Shown: positions 7,284 through 16,774 of the stretch, piece by piece | Layout: every line of letters starts with the position of its first letter | How positions within the stretch are numbered: position 1 is the stretch's first letter | Assembly (NCBI GenBank): GCA_013288645.1 | Contig: JABDBL010000012.1 | Coordinates: 1 to 64,000, forward strand | From: Candidatus Melainabacteria bacterium | GTDB taxonomy: Bacteria > Cyanobacteriota > Vampirovibrionia > Obscuribacterales > Obscuribacteraceae | DNA length: 64,000 bases | Direction: 5' to 3' | The notes under the pieces: model-generated | Seen by the model: the letters and a program-made list of their open reading frames with translations, nothing else | Told to the model about the DNA's origin: nothing | Database searches by the model: none | Program-made: the position numbers and the translations under genes

Positions 7284-8549
7284 ATGCTATATCCTCGAAA
7301 TCTCAAATCATTATTGCTCGAAGCAATTGAAGATACCCCAGTGGTTCTGGTTAACGGGGCCAGACAAACGGGCAAAAGTACGTTGGTAGAAAGGCTTTAT
7401 AATGTTCCGGAAACAAATTATATAAGCTTTGACGAAGTGGCTAACCTGTCTGCTGCGAAATTGTCCCCACAAGATTTTATTGATAATTTACCGGATAAAG
7501 TTATATTGGATGAAATCCAGCATGTGCCGGAGCTTTTTATTTCTATTAAACGTTCTGTAGATTTAAATCGTAAACCCGGCCGCTTTATTCTTACAGGCTC
7601 AGCCAATGTTTTAACCTTACCAAGATTATCCGACTCTTTGGCTGGGCGAATGGAAATACATACTATCTGGCCTCTTTCTCAAGGAGAAATAAACGGGGTC
7701 AAAGAAGGCTTTATCGATACCATATTTGGTGGCAATCAGATCAAATTTAAATTTAAATCAAAACTATCTGATACGGACCTAATCAATATATTACTGCGCG
7801 GTGGCTATCCCGGTGCCGTGACAAAGGCGAACGCACAAAGGCGCACAACCTGGTTTGAGGGTTATTTGACCACAGTTCTTCAGCGTGATGTGCAAGATCT
7901 GAGCAATATTGAAGGCTTAATTGCTATGCCTAATCTACTTGCTTTGTTAGCCACCCGCTCCGGTGGTCTTTTAAATTTTGCCGACTTGAGCAGGACGCTT
8001 GGCTTGCCGGCGAGCACTTTAAAGAGATATCTTGCTTTATTGCAGACAATTTTTCTTATAGTGTGCCTGCCTGGATGGTATCAAAATCTCGGCAAGCGGC
8101 TCATCAAATCCCCCAAGGTATATATAAGCGACACAGGGTTGCTTTGTCATTTGCTTCAAATAAGTTCGCCGGCTGCTTTTAAGGACAGAACCGTTCTAGG
8201 CCATGTTCTAGAAAATTTTGTGCTTATGGAATTAATGAAACAATGTACCTGGAGCAATGTTAAACCCCAGTTGTTTCATTATCGCTCAGAAGGCGGTCAG
8301 GAAATAGATATTATTTTAGAAGCACGAGATAAGCGTTTGGTTGGTATTGAAGTTAAGGCAACATCTTCTTTGAATAAGCAAAGTTTCAAAAGCTTAGCGC
8401 TTTTGCGTGATCAAGTAGGAGACAGCTTTCAATGTGGCATTGTTCTTTATACTGGCACAAACACTATTGGTTTTGGCGAACGTTTATTTGCTGTACCCAT
8501 TTCCGCCTTATGGGAAACTGCCTCTGAGCCGGCAATGTCTCTTGCTTAG
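7284..8549 (+). CDS. DUF4143-family AAA ATPase (copy 1)
   Basis: 421 residues. N-terminal P-loop ATPase: Walker A GARQTGKST (about residue 23) and Walker B VILDEIQ (about 75), then GRFILTGSAN. A middle winged-helix region follows (LPASTLKRYLALLQ). The C-terminal DUF4143 part has a nuclease-fold signature: HYRSEGGQEIDIILEAR and VGIEVKAT. This family is widespread and its function is not established. The start is set by the promoter: an earlier in-frame ATG at 7227 lies inside the operator region. Fragments of the same family lie on both sides. Confidence 0.85.
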   Translation: MLYPRNLKSLLLEAIEDTPVVLVNGARQTGKSTLVERLYNVPETNYISFDEVANLSAAKLSPQDFIDNLPDKVILDEIQHVPELFISIKRSVDLNRKPGRFILTGSANVLTLPRLSDSLAGRMEIHTIWPLSQGEINGVKEGFIDTIFGGNQIKFKFKSKLSDTDLINILLRGGYPGAVTKANAQRRTTWFEGYLTTVLQRDVQDLSNIEGLIAMPNLLALLATRSGGLLNFADLSRTLGLPASTLKRYLALLQTIFLIVCLPGWYQNLGKRLIKSPKVYISDTGLLCHLLQISSPAAFKDRTVLGHVLENFVLMELMKQCTWSNVKPQLFHYRSEGGQEIDIILEARDKRLVGIEVKATSSLNKQSFKSLALLRDQVGDSFQCGIVLYTGTNTIGFGERLFAVPISALWETASEPAMSLA

Positions 8550-8607
8550 CATGCCATCCATCTTTCTCAAATCTCGCTAATCTCGGCTCTGTCTGCGATT
8601 CGCTAAA

Positions 8608-8645
8608 ATATCATCGAGTTCTCAAGACGGGAGTTTCGATGATAT
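8608..8645. promoter_or_regulatory. Inverted repeat before a DUF4143 fragment
   Basis: Arms ATATCATCGA and TCGATGATAT separated by 18 bases. Immediately downstream is another DUF4143 C-terminal remnant, so this repeats the palindrome-plus-remnant arrangement seen at 7013-7202. Confidence 0.5.
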
Positions 8646-8660
8646 CTCGACAGCAATCAC

Positions 8661-8864
8661 TCCAAATCAGTAGGTGCCAATGATTTTAAAGGATTACAGT
8701 TATTAAAAGAGCTTGCCGGCCGCCGATTTCATCGCGGTATCATCCTCTATACAAGGGCAGAAACAGTAAACTTTGCAGAAAACCTCCAAGTCTTGCCCGT
8801 ATTAGCTTTATGGCAAACCTCACGCACGGCCGCCCTGTCACTGAGTGTAAATACCCTTGCTTGA
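8661..8864 (+). pseudogene. DUF4143 ATPase, extreme C-terminal fragment
   Basis: The frame reads SVGANDFKGLQLLKEL, FHRGIILYT and VLPVLALWQ, matching the last 65 or so residues of the intact family members at 8.5 and 26.9 kb. No start or ATPase domain. Remnant of a third copy in this neighbourhood. Confidence 0.7.
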
Positions 8865-8904
8865 AAATTTTGCCTTGAGCTAGTGCTAAAGATAACAAAA
8901 ATAC

Positions 8905-8954
8905 TATAAAAAAGGAAAACGGCAAATGCCGGGCGTAGCCGATAGATTTGCCGT
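8905..8954 (-). terminator. Terminator of the LRR gene island
   Basis: Minus-strand stem ACGGCAAAT/ATTTGCCGT followed by TTTTCCTTTTTTATAG. Two further GC hairpins, around 8991-9018 (GGCCGA/TCGGCC) and 9047-9073 (CAGGGCGG/CCGCCCTG), lie between it and the LRR stop codon. This gives the hairpin cluster plus T-rich tail typical of the islands. Confidence 0.6.
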
Positions 8955-9080
8955 CTGTGTATACCAAACTTCTTCACGGTTGAAAGGTGCGGGCGGCCGA
9001 TACCTGAAGTTGTCGGCCGCCGCTATGGGTTTCGACGAATCAAATCAGGGCGGTAGAAGCGGACTGCCGCCCTGTTATCG

Positions 9081-9953
9081 TTACGCAGCCAGAGGATAGA
9101 CAATGATCTTAGCGCCTGGGTAACGCTGCCTCAAAGCTTGCAGCCCAGCCTCCGTGATCCCCGGGCTGGCACCGAGCTGAATGAGCTCGAGGGCAGGCGC
9201 CGTCAGCGTCAGTGCCAGCAGCCCCGCGTCCGTGATTGCTGCGGTATCCCAGAGATGGAGCTCCCGGAGGGCAGTAAGCCAAGTCAGTGCCGGCATCCCC
9301 GCATCCGTGACACCGGTACGGATGAGGTAAAGGCTTTTGAGTGCGGTAAGAGGGCTCAGTGCCTCCAGCCCCTCATCAGTGGTCCCGGTCCCACTGAGAT
9401 CGAGGTGTTCGAGGGCAGTAAGCGCCCTTAGTGCCAGCAGCCCCGCATTGGTGATCCTGGTATTGCTGAGGTTGAGGCGCTGGAGCTTTCTGAAGTGCGC
9501 CAGTGTCGCCAGCCCCGCGTCCGTGATTGCAGTACGCGCTAGGCGGATGCCCTGGAGGGCAGTGAGAGGACTCAGTGTCGCCAGCCCCGCGTCCGTAATT
9601 GCAGTACACGCCAAGCAGATGCCCTGGAGGGCAGTAAGCGCCCTCAGTGTCAGCAGTCCCGCATCCGTGATCCTGGTCTGGTCGAGGAGGAGGTGCTGGA
9701 GCTCAGTTAAGAGTGCCAGTTCGGCCATCCCCACATCGGTGACGGCAGTGCCGTGGAGGTCGAGGACCTGGAGTCCTCTAAACCGCCGCAGTGCCGGCAA
9801 TCCGACATCCGTCACCTTCGTGTCGAGGAGATAGATGGCCCGGAGGTCATTTGGCAAATCCGATGCCAGTTGGGCCAGTTCAACATCCGTTATCCCGGTT
9901 CCGGCGAAGTTGATCGAGCCGTCTTCTTTGAGCAAGGCAGCTGAAGCTTTCAT
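9081..9953 (-). CDS. Leucine-rich repeat protein of GC-rich island
   Basis: 290 residues, almost entirely tandem 23-25-residue LRRs. They have the core ITDAGLxxLxxLxxLQxLxL and start at about residue 18 with roughly ten units. No signal peptide, membrane segment or attached catalytic domain. Such LRRs form a curved binding surface; the partner is unknown. Gene GC content is much higher than its neighbours recG and the DUF4143 genes. A purine-free, T-rich stretch precedes the ATG rather than a strong Shine-Dalgarno. The repeats at DNA level make it prone to recombination. Confidence 0.8.
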   Translation of the reverse strand: MKASAALLKEDGSINFAGTGITDVELAQLASDLPNDLRAIYLLDTKVTDVGLPALRRFRGLQVLDLHGTAVTDVGMAELALLTELQHLLLDQTRITDAGLLTLRALTALQGICLACTAITDAGLATLSPLTALQGIRLARTAITDAGLATLAHFRKLQRLNLSNTRITNAGLLALRALTALEHLDLSGTGTTDEGLEALSPLTALKSLYLIRTGVTDAGMPALTWLTALRELHLWDTAAITDAGLLALTLTAPALELIQLGASPGITEAGLQALRQRYPGAKIIVYPLAA

Positions 9954-10447
9954 TTTTTTTCCTAATCGCTGGGGTTGAGCTGCTCGTTTACTGTGTCACA
10001 GGATGGACAATCACCCTATTGCGAGCAGCTAGTAGAAACGTTTGAACACCAACTCACTGGTCAAGCCAACCGAGCTACGAAGCAGAAGCAGTCATTTCCC
10101 CCTTAATGTCTTGATGCCTAAAACCACCCCGTACCACCGAGCGATGGTTCCACAGAGGGTTTTTGGAGAGGCAATACTTTGTTTTGGGGTTTCCTCATCA
10201 TGAGGTCGAAGGTTTGAGCACCTTACCCTAACACAAGTCCTGGGAGCAAAATCAGTCCTGACACTTAAATGCAACAACATTGCGAAATGCACAGACACCT
10301 TGGCAAGCGGCTTTTTACTCCGAAAAGGCTGTGAATATGAGAAAAATTTGACTTACTCAGCAATATTAAACCACTTCTTTACAATTAGCCCAGCCATCCA
10401 AAAGAGCTCTTAGCCAGAAGCCAAGATATCTGCATTACGTCCATAAT
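9954..10447. other. Long leader/intergenic stretch before the LRR gene
   Basis: No gene recognised. On the minus strand, near 10050-10080, the sequence GTAGCTCGGTTGG resembles a tRNA D-arm and GGTGTTCAAAC a T-loop, but no cloverleaf can be drawn. If the motif at 10448-10474 is the promoter, this is a leader of about 500 bases. Confidence 0.3.
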
Positions 10448-10474
10448 GAGGTTACCGGTACTGTCTAAAATTTC
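10448..10474 (-). promoter_or_regulatory. Weak copy of the island 5' motif (LRR island)
   Basis: On the minus strand GAAATTTTAGACAGT, then ACCGGTAACCTC. It resembles the clear copy at 35938-35963 (GAAAATTTGACAGT, GTAGGTTATCTC) but with a 2-base insertion and changes. It points toward the LRR gene about 500 bases away. Tentative. Confidence 0.3.
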
Positions 10475-10555
10475 GCGCCAAAAGGCACATAATTTTTCCC
10501 GCCATAAAGAACAGCTCCACAAAAGATCCAGGAACGATGAACCGATATTGAGCTA

Positions 10556-13228
10556 TTAACCGGAATGCAGAATTTCGGTTTTTATGGTGGAGGCATTCTT
10601 TTCTAGCAATTTTTGCAATGCCGGATACTTAGTTAATTTCGGATCTTCTTTAATTATTTCAATAGCTGCATGTCTGGCATCAGTGAGAATAGCCGTGTCT
10701 TGCGTTAGGTCGGTTAACACTAAATCCGGCAAACCACTTTGTCTAAAACCTAAAAATTCTCCCGGTCCTCTAATCGCTAAATCTTTTTCTGCCACCACAA
10801 AGCCGTCATTCGTTTGCGTCAATACTACTAGTCTATCCCGCGTCGATTGCGTGCGGCTATCGGTGACCAAAAAGCAATAAGATTGATCAGCCCCGCGCCC
10901 TACCCGCCCGCGCAATTGATGCAATTGTGCCAAGCCGAATCTATCGGCATTTTCAATTACCATTACACAGGCATTGGGCACATCCACGCCCACTTCAATT
11001 ACTGTAGTGGATACTAAAATATCGTATTTATGCGCCCTAAAGTCATTCATTACTTCTTCTTTTTTTTGCGGCCTTAATTTGCCATGCATTAAGCCAATGC
11101 GTAAATCAGGAAATACTTTTTCTTTTAATTTTTCGTATTCTACAGTGGCGGCCCGTGCTGACAATGTTTCAGACTCTTCGATTAAAGGGAAAACGATATA
11201 AATTTGCCTGTCCGCTTGCACTTGCTCTTTGATAAAGCTGAATAATTGTTTTTTCTCGCCAGCTGCCATTAATTTTGTCAAAATAGGTTTTCTGCCCGGC
11301 GGCAATTCATCAATTTCAGATAAATCTAAATCCCCATGAATGGTAAGCGCCAATGTTCTAGGAATTGGGGTAGCAGTCATAGTCAAAAGCTCAGGCGATA
11401 AGCTTTTAGCTTTGAGACGCGCTCGCTGCTTCACCCCAAAGCGATGTTGTTCATCGATTATTATCAAACCCAATTTTTTAAATTCAACATCATCTTCCAG
11501 CAGAGCATGTGTGCCGACGATCAAATGCGCGTCTCCTGAAGATACTAATTGACGGGCTTCTCTGCGCTCTTTTGCCCCATGTTTACCCAAAAGCATTGTA
11601 GATTTTAGTCCTAAAGGCTCAATAAATCTTTGGCATTGATTATAATGTTGCTCGGCCAGAATTTCTGTTGGCGCCATCATCGCCACCTGAAAGCCATTGT
11701 CTATAGCTATTAATGCAGACAGCAAAGCCACTACTGTTTTACCTGAGCCAACGTCTCCTTGCACAAGCCGATGCATTGGTTTATTAGAAGCCAGATCGCG
11801 GGCGATTTCTTTAAATACCCGCTCTTGAGCTGCCGTTAATTGAAAAGGTAAACTCTGTCTTAGTCTTTCAACTAAATCATTCTTACTTGTGTCCAAACTC
11901 AGTGCTTTTTCTTCTTGTTCAAATGCATGGCGTCTTTTAGCTAAAGTCAATTGCAAGGCAAAGAGTTCATCGAAGACCAATCTGTGTCTGGCTTCTATAA
12001 ACTCTTCCATAGCTTCTGGAAAATGGATTTTCTTCAAAGCCATTTTTTCTTCAATTAAGCTATATTTTTCTTTTACCGCTAACGGCAATATATCTTCTAT
12101 ACGCTGCCCGTATTTTTCTAAAGCATTATGAATAATAAGGCGCAAGTGTCTTAAACTCACACCTTCGGTAAGTGGATATACAGGCACTAAACGCCCGGTG
12201 TTTAAAGTTCTCAGGCTTTCTTTTTCTTCTTGCGACAAATAACGATTTTCTTCATCATCAATGAAGCCCAATAGTTCTAATTCGCAATTTTTTAAAGTAT
12301 AACGATTATAATGCTTGTCGCGTTCTACTATGCCAGAAGCCATTACCTGACAGCCTTTAGGATATTGGTCTTTATAGCGATCGAGCAAAAACTTATTTGA
12401 CTTACCGCCAATAAAACGGGTTATAGCAATGCTGCCTGTACCATCGGTAATAACAACTGTCAGTATTGAAATTTTACTTTTTGGCGACTGAAAAGCGCTT
12501 ACTGACTTAATAACGCCAATAATAGTAACTTCTTGCTCTGGTCTAAGCGAGCTAATTTTGACCTTATCACTAAAATCAATGTGCCGCCGCGGGTAGTGGC
12601 GCAATAAATCTTCTACCGTGTTTATGCCAATGGCAGACAGCATCGTTTTATAGCGCGGTCCAACCCCTTTTACATATTGTACATCAATCTGACTAAGCCC
12701 TGAGCCATCTAAATGGGCCGGCAATGCTTGCTTTTTGCCTGCCCCCGCCAGCGTATGATTGCCGCTGGCATTCTCTTTTATAGAGACTATATTTTTAAAA
12801 CTCCCTTTGTTGTTTGCCGGTTTTTGTGCCGAATTAATTTGGCTGATGTTGGATTTCTCAACCGCTGAGCCGCTTTGCGAGCCCATCTCCGGCTTATCTG
12901 CCGAATCAGTATATTGCGCTAATGCAGGACTGAAGGCAGCACTTTTCTTTTCTAAAAGATGTTCTACCCTCAATAGAATTGAAATGCGGCTGGCTACGTC
13001 CGTTGTGGCATAAGAACGAAAAAGCCCACGTATTGTTACCCATATTGGTTCATGTGGATGTGCTTGAGATAACTGAGCTGCGGTCTTGCGCATAAAGCCA
13101 GAAAAAGTATGATGTTTGCCCTGAAAGTCAGCATAGCGAGCCTTCCTTTCAATAAAAATAGCTTTCTTCATCAAAGAAGAAAGGTGTCCTTCATCTGGTT
13201 TAGCTTTTGTTGATGTGTAAGAAGCCAA
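10556..13228 (-). CDS. recG: ATP-dependent DNA helicase RecG
   Basis: 890 residues. RecG remodels stalled forks and Holliday junctions. The order is: an N-terminal extension of about 180 residues, partly low-complexity; the wedge/OB region (about 185-330) starting at YVKGVGPRYKTML and PRRHIDFSD; then two helicase domains with GDVGSGKTVVALL (Walker A), IIIDEQHRFGV (DEQH box), MTATPIPRTLAL, and QLRGRVGRG. The length exceeds the usual 690 or so because of the extension, as in cyanobacterial-type RecG. The start used is TTG at 13228; without a clear Shine-Dalgarno, a later ATG about 20 codons in is possible. Confidence 0.95.
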   Translation of the reverse strand: MASYTSTKAKPDEGHLSSLMKKAIFIERKARYADFQGKHHTFSGFMRKTAAQLSQAHPHEPIWVTIRGLFRSYATTDVASRISILLRVEHLLEKKSAAFSPALAQYTDSADKPEMGSQSGSAVEKSNISQINSAQKPANNKGSFKNIVSIKENASGNHTLAGAGKKQALPAHLDGSGLSQIDVQYVKGVGPRYKTMLSAIGINTVEDLLRHYPRRHIDFSDKVKISSLRPEQEVTIIGVIKSVSAFQSPKSKISILTVVITDGTGSIAITRFIGGKSNKFLLDRYKDQYPKGCQVMASGIVERDKHYNRYTLKNCELELLGFIDDEENRYLSQEEKESLRTLNTGRLVPVYPLTEGVSLRHLRLIIHNALEKYGQRIEDILPLAVKEKYSLIEEKMALKKIHFPEAMEEFIEARHRLVFDELFALQLTLAKRRHAFEQEEKALSLDTSKNDLVERLRQSLPFQLTAAQERVFKEIARDLASNKPMHRLVQGDVGSGKTVVALLSALIAIDNGFQVAMMAPTEILAEQHYNQCQRFIEPLGLKSTMLLGKHGAKERREARQLVSSGDAHLIVGTHALLEDDVEFKKLGLIIIDEQHRFGVKQRARLKAKSLSPELLTMTATPIPRTLALTIHGDLDLSEIDELPPGRKPILTKLMAAGEKKQLFSFIKEQVQADRQIYIVFPLIEESETLSARAATVEYEKLKEKVFPDLRIGLMHGKLRPQKKEEVMNDFRAHKYDILVSTTVIEVGVDVPNACVMVIENADRFGLAQLHQLRGRVGRGADQSYCFLVTDSRTQSTRDRLVVLTQTNDGFVVAEKDLAIRGPGEFLGFRQSGLPDLVLTDLTQDTAILTDARHAAIEIIKEDPKLTKYPALQKLLEKNASTIKTEILHSG

Positions 13229-13333
13229 ATTAATTACTCAACAGTAAAATTCCTAGCCTTAGCTTTACTGAGAGTGTAACTGTTAATCAAATGTTTTAAC
13301 AGCTCACATTTCTACAAATTAATGAGTCTTCCG

Positions 13334-13555
13334 TTAGCGTCCTGAAAATTCACGAAATGGATTAACCTGCTTTTCTTTGCATAAATCGAGAAAGACTTTT
13401 AGTGACTTGCGTCCTTCCCTAACTAGCTCATCAATATTTTTAGCATAAAAGTCAGCGCCGCCAGCTAAACCCAGAAATTCTCCTCGGAGCATCCCAAGCT
13501 CTGGATCTAGAGAAACAACGACTTTATGTTCATCTATCTCAATCACATTCTCCAT
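13334..13555 (-). CDS. HicB-like antitoxin, orphan
   Basis: 73 residues: GMLRGEFLGLAGGADFYA, an EL(V)REG segment and SLKVFLDLC then NPFREFSGR, matching the small HicB-like domain with its partial RNase-H fold. No HicA-type toxin (dsRBD-like, with GSH motif) is found next to it. The upstream neighbour on the same strand is a PIN toxin gene. Function as antitoxin is therefore uncertain. Confidence 0.7.
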   Translation of the reverse strand: MENVIEIDEHKVVVSLDPELGMLRGEFLGLAGGADFYAKNIDELVREGRKSLKVFLDLCKEKQVNPFREFSGR

Positions 13556-13633
13556 GCTTTTACTCCGTGGCTCCCTGTGCTCTTTTCTATTAATAATATC
13601 CCCTGCGCAAACGCCGGTATATTGCAGAGAAGA

Positions 13634-14053
13634 TTACTGGGCTTTCAGTAAAACCTTTAAAAATTTTGCCGGTGTGATGATTTTTATGCCTTCATATTCT
13701 CCAAGACTTAATAAATCAGGATCCCCGCTGACGATAAAGTCTACCTTGGCAATATTGGCACAGATAAGATACATGTCGTCATTGGGATCTCTAGAAATTG
13801 TTGAGTATACTGATGGGAGCTGAATAGCTGTAGCCTTATCTTTAATCAACCTAATGAGACGTTCTCGTTTGTGTGGCTGAATTTTTTTAAGAAACTTTGG
13901 TCTTGCGGTAACTTCTTTTAATTCTGCGAGGAGTGGTTCTGCGAAGAAGAGTTGGTAACGATTTTCTTTTAGTTTTTGCTGTATCTCGCGTGGCTTGCCA
14001 GGATTCAGGAGTGCTGCGATCCAGACATTGGCATCAACGATTACTTTGAGCAC
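13634..14053 (-). CDS. PIN-domain toxin (COG1569 type)
   Basis: 139 residues. PIN signature: VIVDANVWIAALL at residues 4-16 (first acidic residue), the E of LLAELKEV near 47, and a C-terminal SRDPNDDMYLICA plus DFIVSGDPDLL. These supply the acidic metal-binding cluster of this putative ribonuclease family. The start overlaps the end of the preceding 86-codon gene by 20 bases, indicating a coupled pair. Confidence 0.8.
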   Translation of the reverse strand: MLKVIVDANVWIAALLNPGKPREIQQKLKENRYQLFFAEPLLAELKEVTARPKFLKKIQPHKRERLIRLIKDKATAIQLPSVYSTISRDPNDDMYLICANIAKVDFIVSGDPDLLSLGEYEGIKIITPAKFLKVLLKAQ

Positions 14054-14291
14054 GCTTTATCCTTTGCTCTGACCGATGTTTCTTAAATTCTGCATATATT
14101 TCTTTTTCAGAAAGAGAGGGTAAGTCTTTATTATCCTCTGCTACGTCAGCAACCAGCTGATCCCATTCGGCTCCCCATACTTTAGCAGTTAGCTTCTCTT
14201 GCAATTTTTTCTGTTGAACCGGAGTAAACTTGTCGATCAGGATAAAAACTTGATCGAAGGTAATTTTTTCATTTGATTTTTGCATAGCCAT
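14034..14291 (-). CDS. Probable antitoxin of the PIN toxin
   Basis: 85 residues from ATG 14291; an in-frame ATG at 14324 would add 11 residues. Helical and charged, with ITFDQVFILIDKFTPVQQKKLQEKL near the N-terminus, typical of the small partner proteins of PIN or RelE toxins, and a basic C-terminus. It overlaps the PIN gene by 20 bases. Identification rests on size, position and coupling. Confidence 0.6.
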   Translation of the reverse strand: MAMQKSNEKITFDQVFILIDKFTPVQQKKLQEKLTAKVWGAEWDQLVADVAEDNKDLPSLSEKEIYAEFKKHRSEQRIKRAQSNR

Positions 14292-14372
14292 AGCGCCAAT
14301 GTGACCCTCGTACGAATAATTCAAATATACTGCAACACAAGCCAGTTTGGATGAATTAATTAATTAAAAAGC

Positions 14373-14951
14373 TTATTGCAGCCGGTTCAAAATCAATTTA
14401 CTGATTGCTTTTAGCGTGGCAAAAACGCCCAACCCTTCTGAAGCTATGGCTTCAAAACTAGGCACAGCGCGTATATTTAATTCCTTTTCTAAGCGTTCGA
14501 CAGGCATGGCTGTAGCTAAGTCGCGCTTGTTATATTGTAAAACCCATGGAATGTTATCAAGGGTCAAATTATATTCGGACAAGTTTTCAATCATATTTTG
14601 CAAAGAGTCTACATTGTCTTTTGAGCGGGTAACATCTGAGTCAGCCACAAAAATAATGCCGTCAACACCATTCAAAATTAGCTTACGGCTGGCGTTATAC
14701 TCAACCTGACCGGGAACCGTATAAAGCGAAAATCTGGTTTTAAATCCTTGCACTTCGCCTAAATCTAAGGGCAAAAAGTCAAAGAATAAAGTTCTTTCTG
14801 TTTCAGTGGCTAAGCTAATTAACTCGCCGCGCGTAGTTGGTGCTAATTGGCTGTGAATGTATTTTAGATTGGTTGTTTTGCCACCAAGGCCAGTGCCGTA
14901 GTAAACAATTTTGCAATTGATTTCCCTTGCTGCGTAGTTAACTAGTGCCAT
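14373..14951 (-). CDS. MglA-like Ras-family GTPase
   Basis: 192 residues. G1 motif [12 protein letters not shown] (about 18-29), the switch region with conserved threonines, G3-like LYTVPGQ (about 77-83), G4 NKRD (about 140-143). This is the MglA/gliding-type prokaryotic small GTPase, in which the TVPGQ sequence replaces the DxxGQ of Ras. In Myxococcus such proteins set cell polarity; here no MglB-like roadblock partner is adjacent. An operator-free monocistronic gene of backbone composition. Confidence 0.85.
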   Translation of the reverse strand: MALVNYAAREINCKIVYYGTGLGGKTTNLKYIHSQLAPTTRGELISLATETERTLFFDFLPLDLGEVQGFKTRFSLYTVPGQVEYNASRKLILNGVDGIIFVADSDVTRSKDNVDSLQNMIENLSEYNLTLDNIPWVLQYNKRDLATAMPVERLEKELNIRAVPSFEAIASEGLGVFATLKAISKLILNRLQ

Positions 14952-15143
14952 TCCAGCCCTTTTGACTCCAAATAATTTTTAGCCAGCCAGCTCTCTGCCA
15001 TTTCAATATACCAACAAAAACTACGCTCTTTCGCAAGCAAATACTATTCTCTTTTTAACACAGTTTTTATTTTTTCGGAATAGTAACATCGAGTAAAGTT
15101 CTCGAAACAGACTACCACGATGAAGACCTAATGGCGACCTAAT

Positions 15144-15317
15144 TTAGAGCAAACGTTTCAATTTCAATTGCCAATTGTGTCCTTTGCGATAGAGCTTAGC
15201 CATATCAGCTCTTTTCATGCTATTATTTAATTCCCGGTATATTTCACTCTCAATCATTTGAGTCTGTAACGTATATAGACGTGAGCGGCTTAACCGGTCG
15301 AACTTTTTTGTCAGCAT
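15144..15317 (-). CDS. Possible small basic protein
   Basis: 57 codons from an ATG at 15317: lysine- and arginine-rich (LTKKFDRLSRSRLYTLQ, MKRADMAKLYRKGHNWQLKL). It lies divergently from rpmB. No homology can be named and coding status is uncertain. Confidence 0.3.
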   Translation of the reverse strand: MLTKKFDRLSRSRLYTLQTQMIESEIYRELNNSMKRADMAKLYRKGHNWQLKLKRLL

Positions 15318-15371
15318 TTTGATCGAATCAAAATAGTTATCGGATATCAGCAAAAATAAAAGTAGGAATTT

Positions 15372-15575
15372 ATGGCTAAGCGTTGTGATGTATGTGGTAA
15401 GGGTCCCATGACTGGGCGTAATTATTCTTTTTTGCGTTCGCACTACAATCCGCAAAATAAAAGACGCTTTATGCCAAATTTGCAATCAGTAAAAGCGCTC
15501 ATAAACAGAACCGTTAAGCGCATTAAGGCATGCACCTCTTGTATTAAAGCAGGCAAAATCCATCGCGCCGTTTAA
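15372..15575 (+). CDS. rpmB: 50S ribosomal protein L28
   Basis: 67 residues. It starts MAKRCDVCGKGP with the zinc ribbon CxxC (C6, C9) completed by CTSC (about 54-57), and the middle KRRFMPNLQSV is typical of L28. Shine-Dalgarno AGTAGGAA lies upstream. Component of the large ribosomal subunit; alone here, not with rpmG. The sequence 15576-15841 downstream has no gene. Confidence 0.95.
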   Translation: MAKRCDVCGKGPMTGRNYSFLRSHYNPQNKRRFMPNLQSVKALINRTVKRIKACTSCIKAGKIHRAV

Positions 15576-15841
15576 TGGCTTGCCGCCATTTAGTTTTTCA
15601 AAGCAGTGCATTTGTCTTCCATTCAAAAACCATACTCCTGATAACAAATAGCACCTAGCGCTAGCCGTGCATAGTTGTTAAGCGCGCATTTAATAATGTC
15701 ATAAAGTCCAAATAAGCAGAATTTATACCGGGTTTTTCTGGTCTCGACTACAGCGTGCTCCCGGGTTGTAAATACTATGCTTGTCTCGCTGTTTAGTTTG
15801 AGATTTTACAGAACTGCGCATAAATCTTGCTTCTGTAAGTC

Positions 15842-15872
15842 TAAAAATGTCAAGCTAGCTTGATCGTTCGCC
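15842..15872 (+). promoter_or_regulatory. Weak copy of the island 5' motif (three-gene island)
   Basis: TAAAAATGTCAAGC, TAGCTT, then GATCGTTCGCC. It keeps the A-run, TGTCAAG and ATCGTTC but not TTTGnCA exactly. It lies 150 bases before the first GC-rich gene on the same strand, just before the composition shift. Confidence 0.35.
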
Positions 15873-16019
15873 TTTTCTCAATCTAAGGACCAAAAACCGC
15901 CCCCACGCCGCCCCCAGCCGCCATCAGACTATATTTCGTGCAGAAGCAGAAATAGGGGTGCTGCCTGTGCTTCGTGTTGGTTGAAATTCCTCTTCTCGTA
16001 CTTCACAAGGAGAAAGTCG

Positions 16020-16667
16020 ATGAGTGCTTCAGATGCAAGCCAGTCGAACTTCAAAGAGCAAGTGAGAGAAACGCTCGAGGCAATTCTGGAGGATACCGGT
16101 GGCATTGTGCTCGGGGTATCTGCCAGATTCACTGCGCGTGCCCAATCCCCGGAGGCATTCCCAATTTGGCAGTCCGGAATGGACAACTTGATGAGGCAAG
16201 CAGCTTCTCAATTCGCTGCCCATCAAAACAGGCTCTTGTCGCTTCTTAATCCCAAGGCAACGCCAGCTATCGAGGCAATGTTCGATAGCGTCGATCAATT
16301 GCGCCGGGCGGGCATCGCCTTGGTACATGACGCTGGCCGGTTTGAGGCGACCACTGAGCAAGTTGACACATTATGGTCGGCGTACATCGACGTAGCGTTT
16401 TGGTGCAAGGGCCAATTCGGACGGCCCATGCCCAAAGGGATTTACGAGCTCTTTCTAACCACCCTGGAACCGGCGGGACGGGCTCGAGACGAGCTCCTTG
16501 CCGCCAATAGACCGAATGGTAAGAGGCTGAGCGATGAAGCGCTCAGAAAGATCGTGCCTATGATCAAGCCGCTCACGCACGCTACGCTGACAATCCTCGC
16601 CAGGACGGACGCCCTGCACAATTACCTGCGCCAATTGGGGGTCATTTATCTGGATGACCAACAATAG
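16020..16667 (+). CDS. Unknown protein A of three-gene GC-rich operon
   Basis: 215 residues, predicted soluble and helical. ATG 16020 follows AAGGAG by a normal gap. Its C-terminal half matches the third gene of this operon: AIEAMFDSVDQLR, LEPAGRARDELLAANRP, and then MIKPLTHATL with LHNYLRQLGV. So these two genes are paralogues. No family recognised. Codon use is GC-rich compared with rpmB and hslO on either side. First gene of an operon of three with one terminator. Confidence 0.7.
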   Translation: MSASDASQSNFKEQVRETLEAILEDTGGIVLGVSARFTARAQSPEAFPIWQSGMDNLMRQAASQFAAHQNRLLSLLNPKATPAIEAMFDSVDQLRRAGIALVHDAGRFEATTEQVDTLWSAYIDVAFWCKGQFGRPMPKGIYELFLTTLEPAGRARDELLAANRPNGKRLSDEALRKIVPMIKPLTHATLTILARTDALHNYLRQLGVIYLDDQQ

Positions 16668-16774
16668 GCATGGCGGCTGGCTGAGCGGCAGTAACGTTAC
16701 AAAACATCCAAGACGGTTAGGACCGCTAGAACGGCAATAGCGGTCCTAACAGAACTCAACATCAGGAGCAAGAT

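Noticed and set aside
9138-9944. Plus-strand ORFs antisense to the LRR gene
   Set aside because: GC-rich repetitive DNA keeps antisense frames open; the minus-strand frame gives perfect LRR periodicity.
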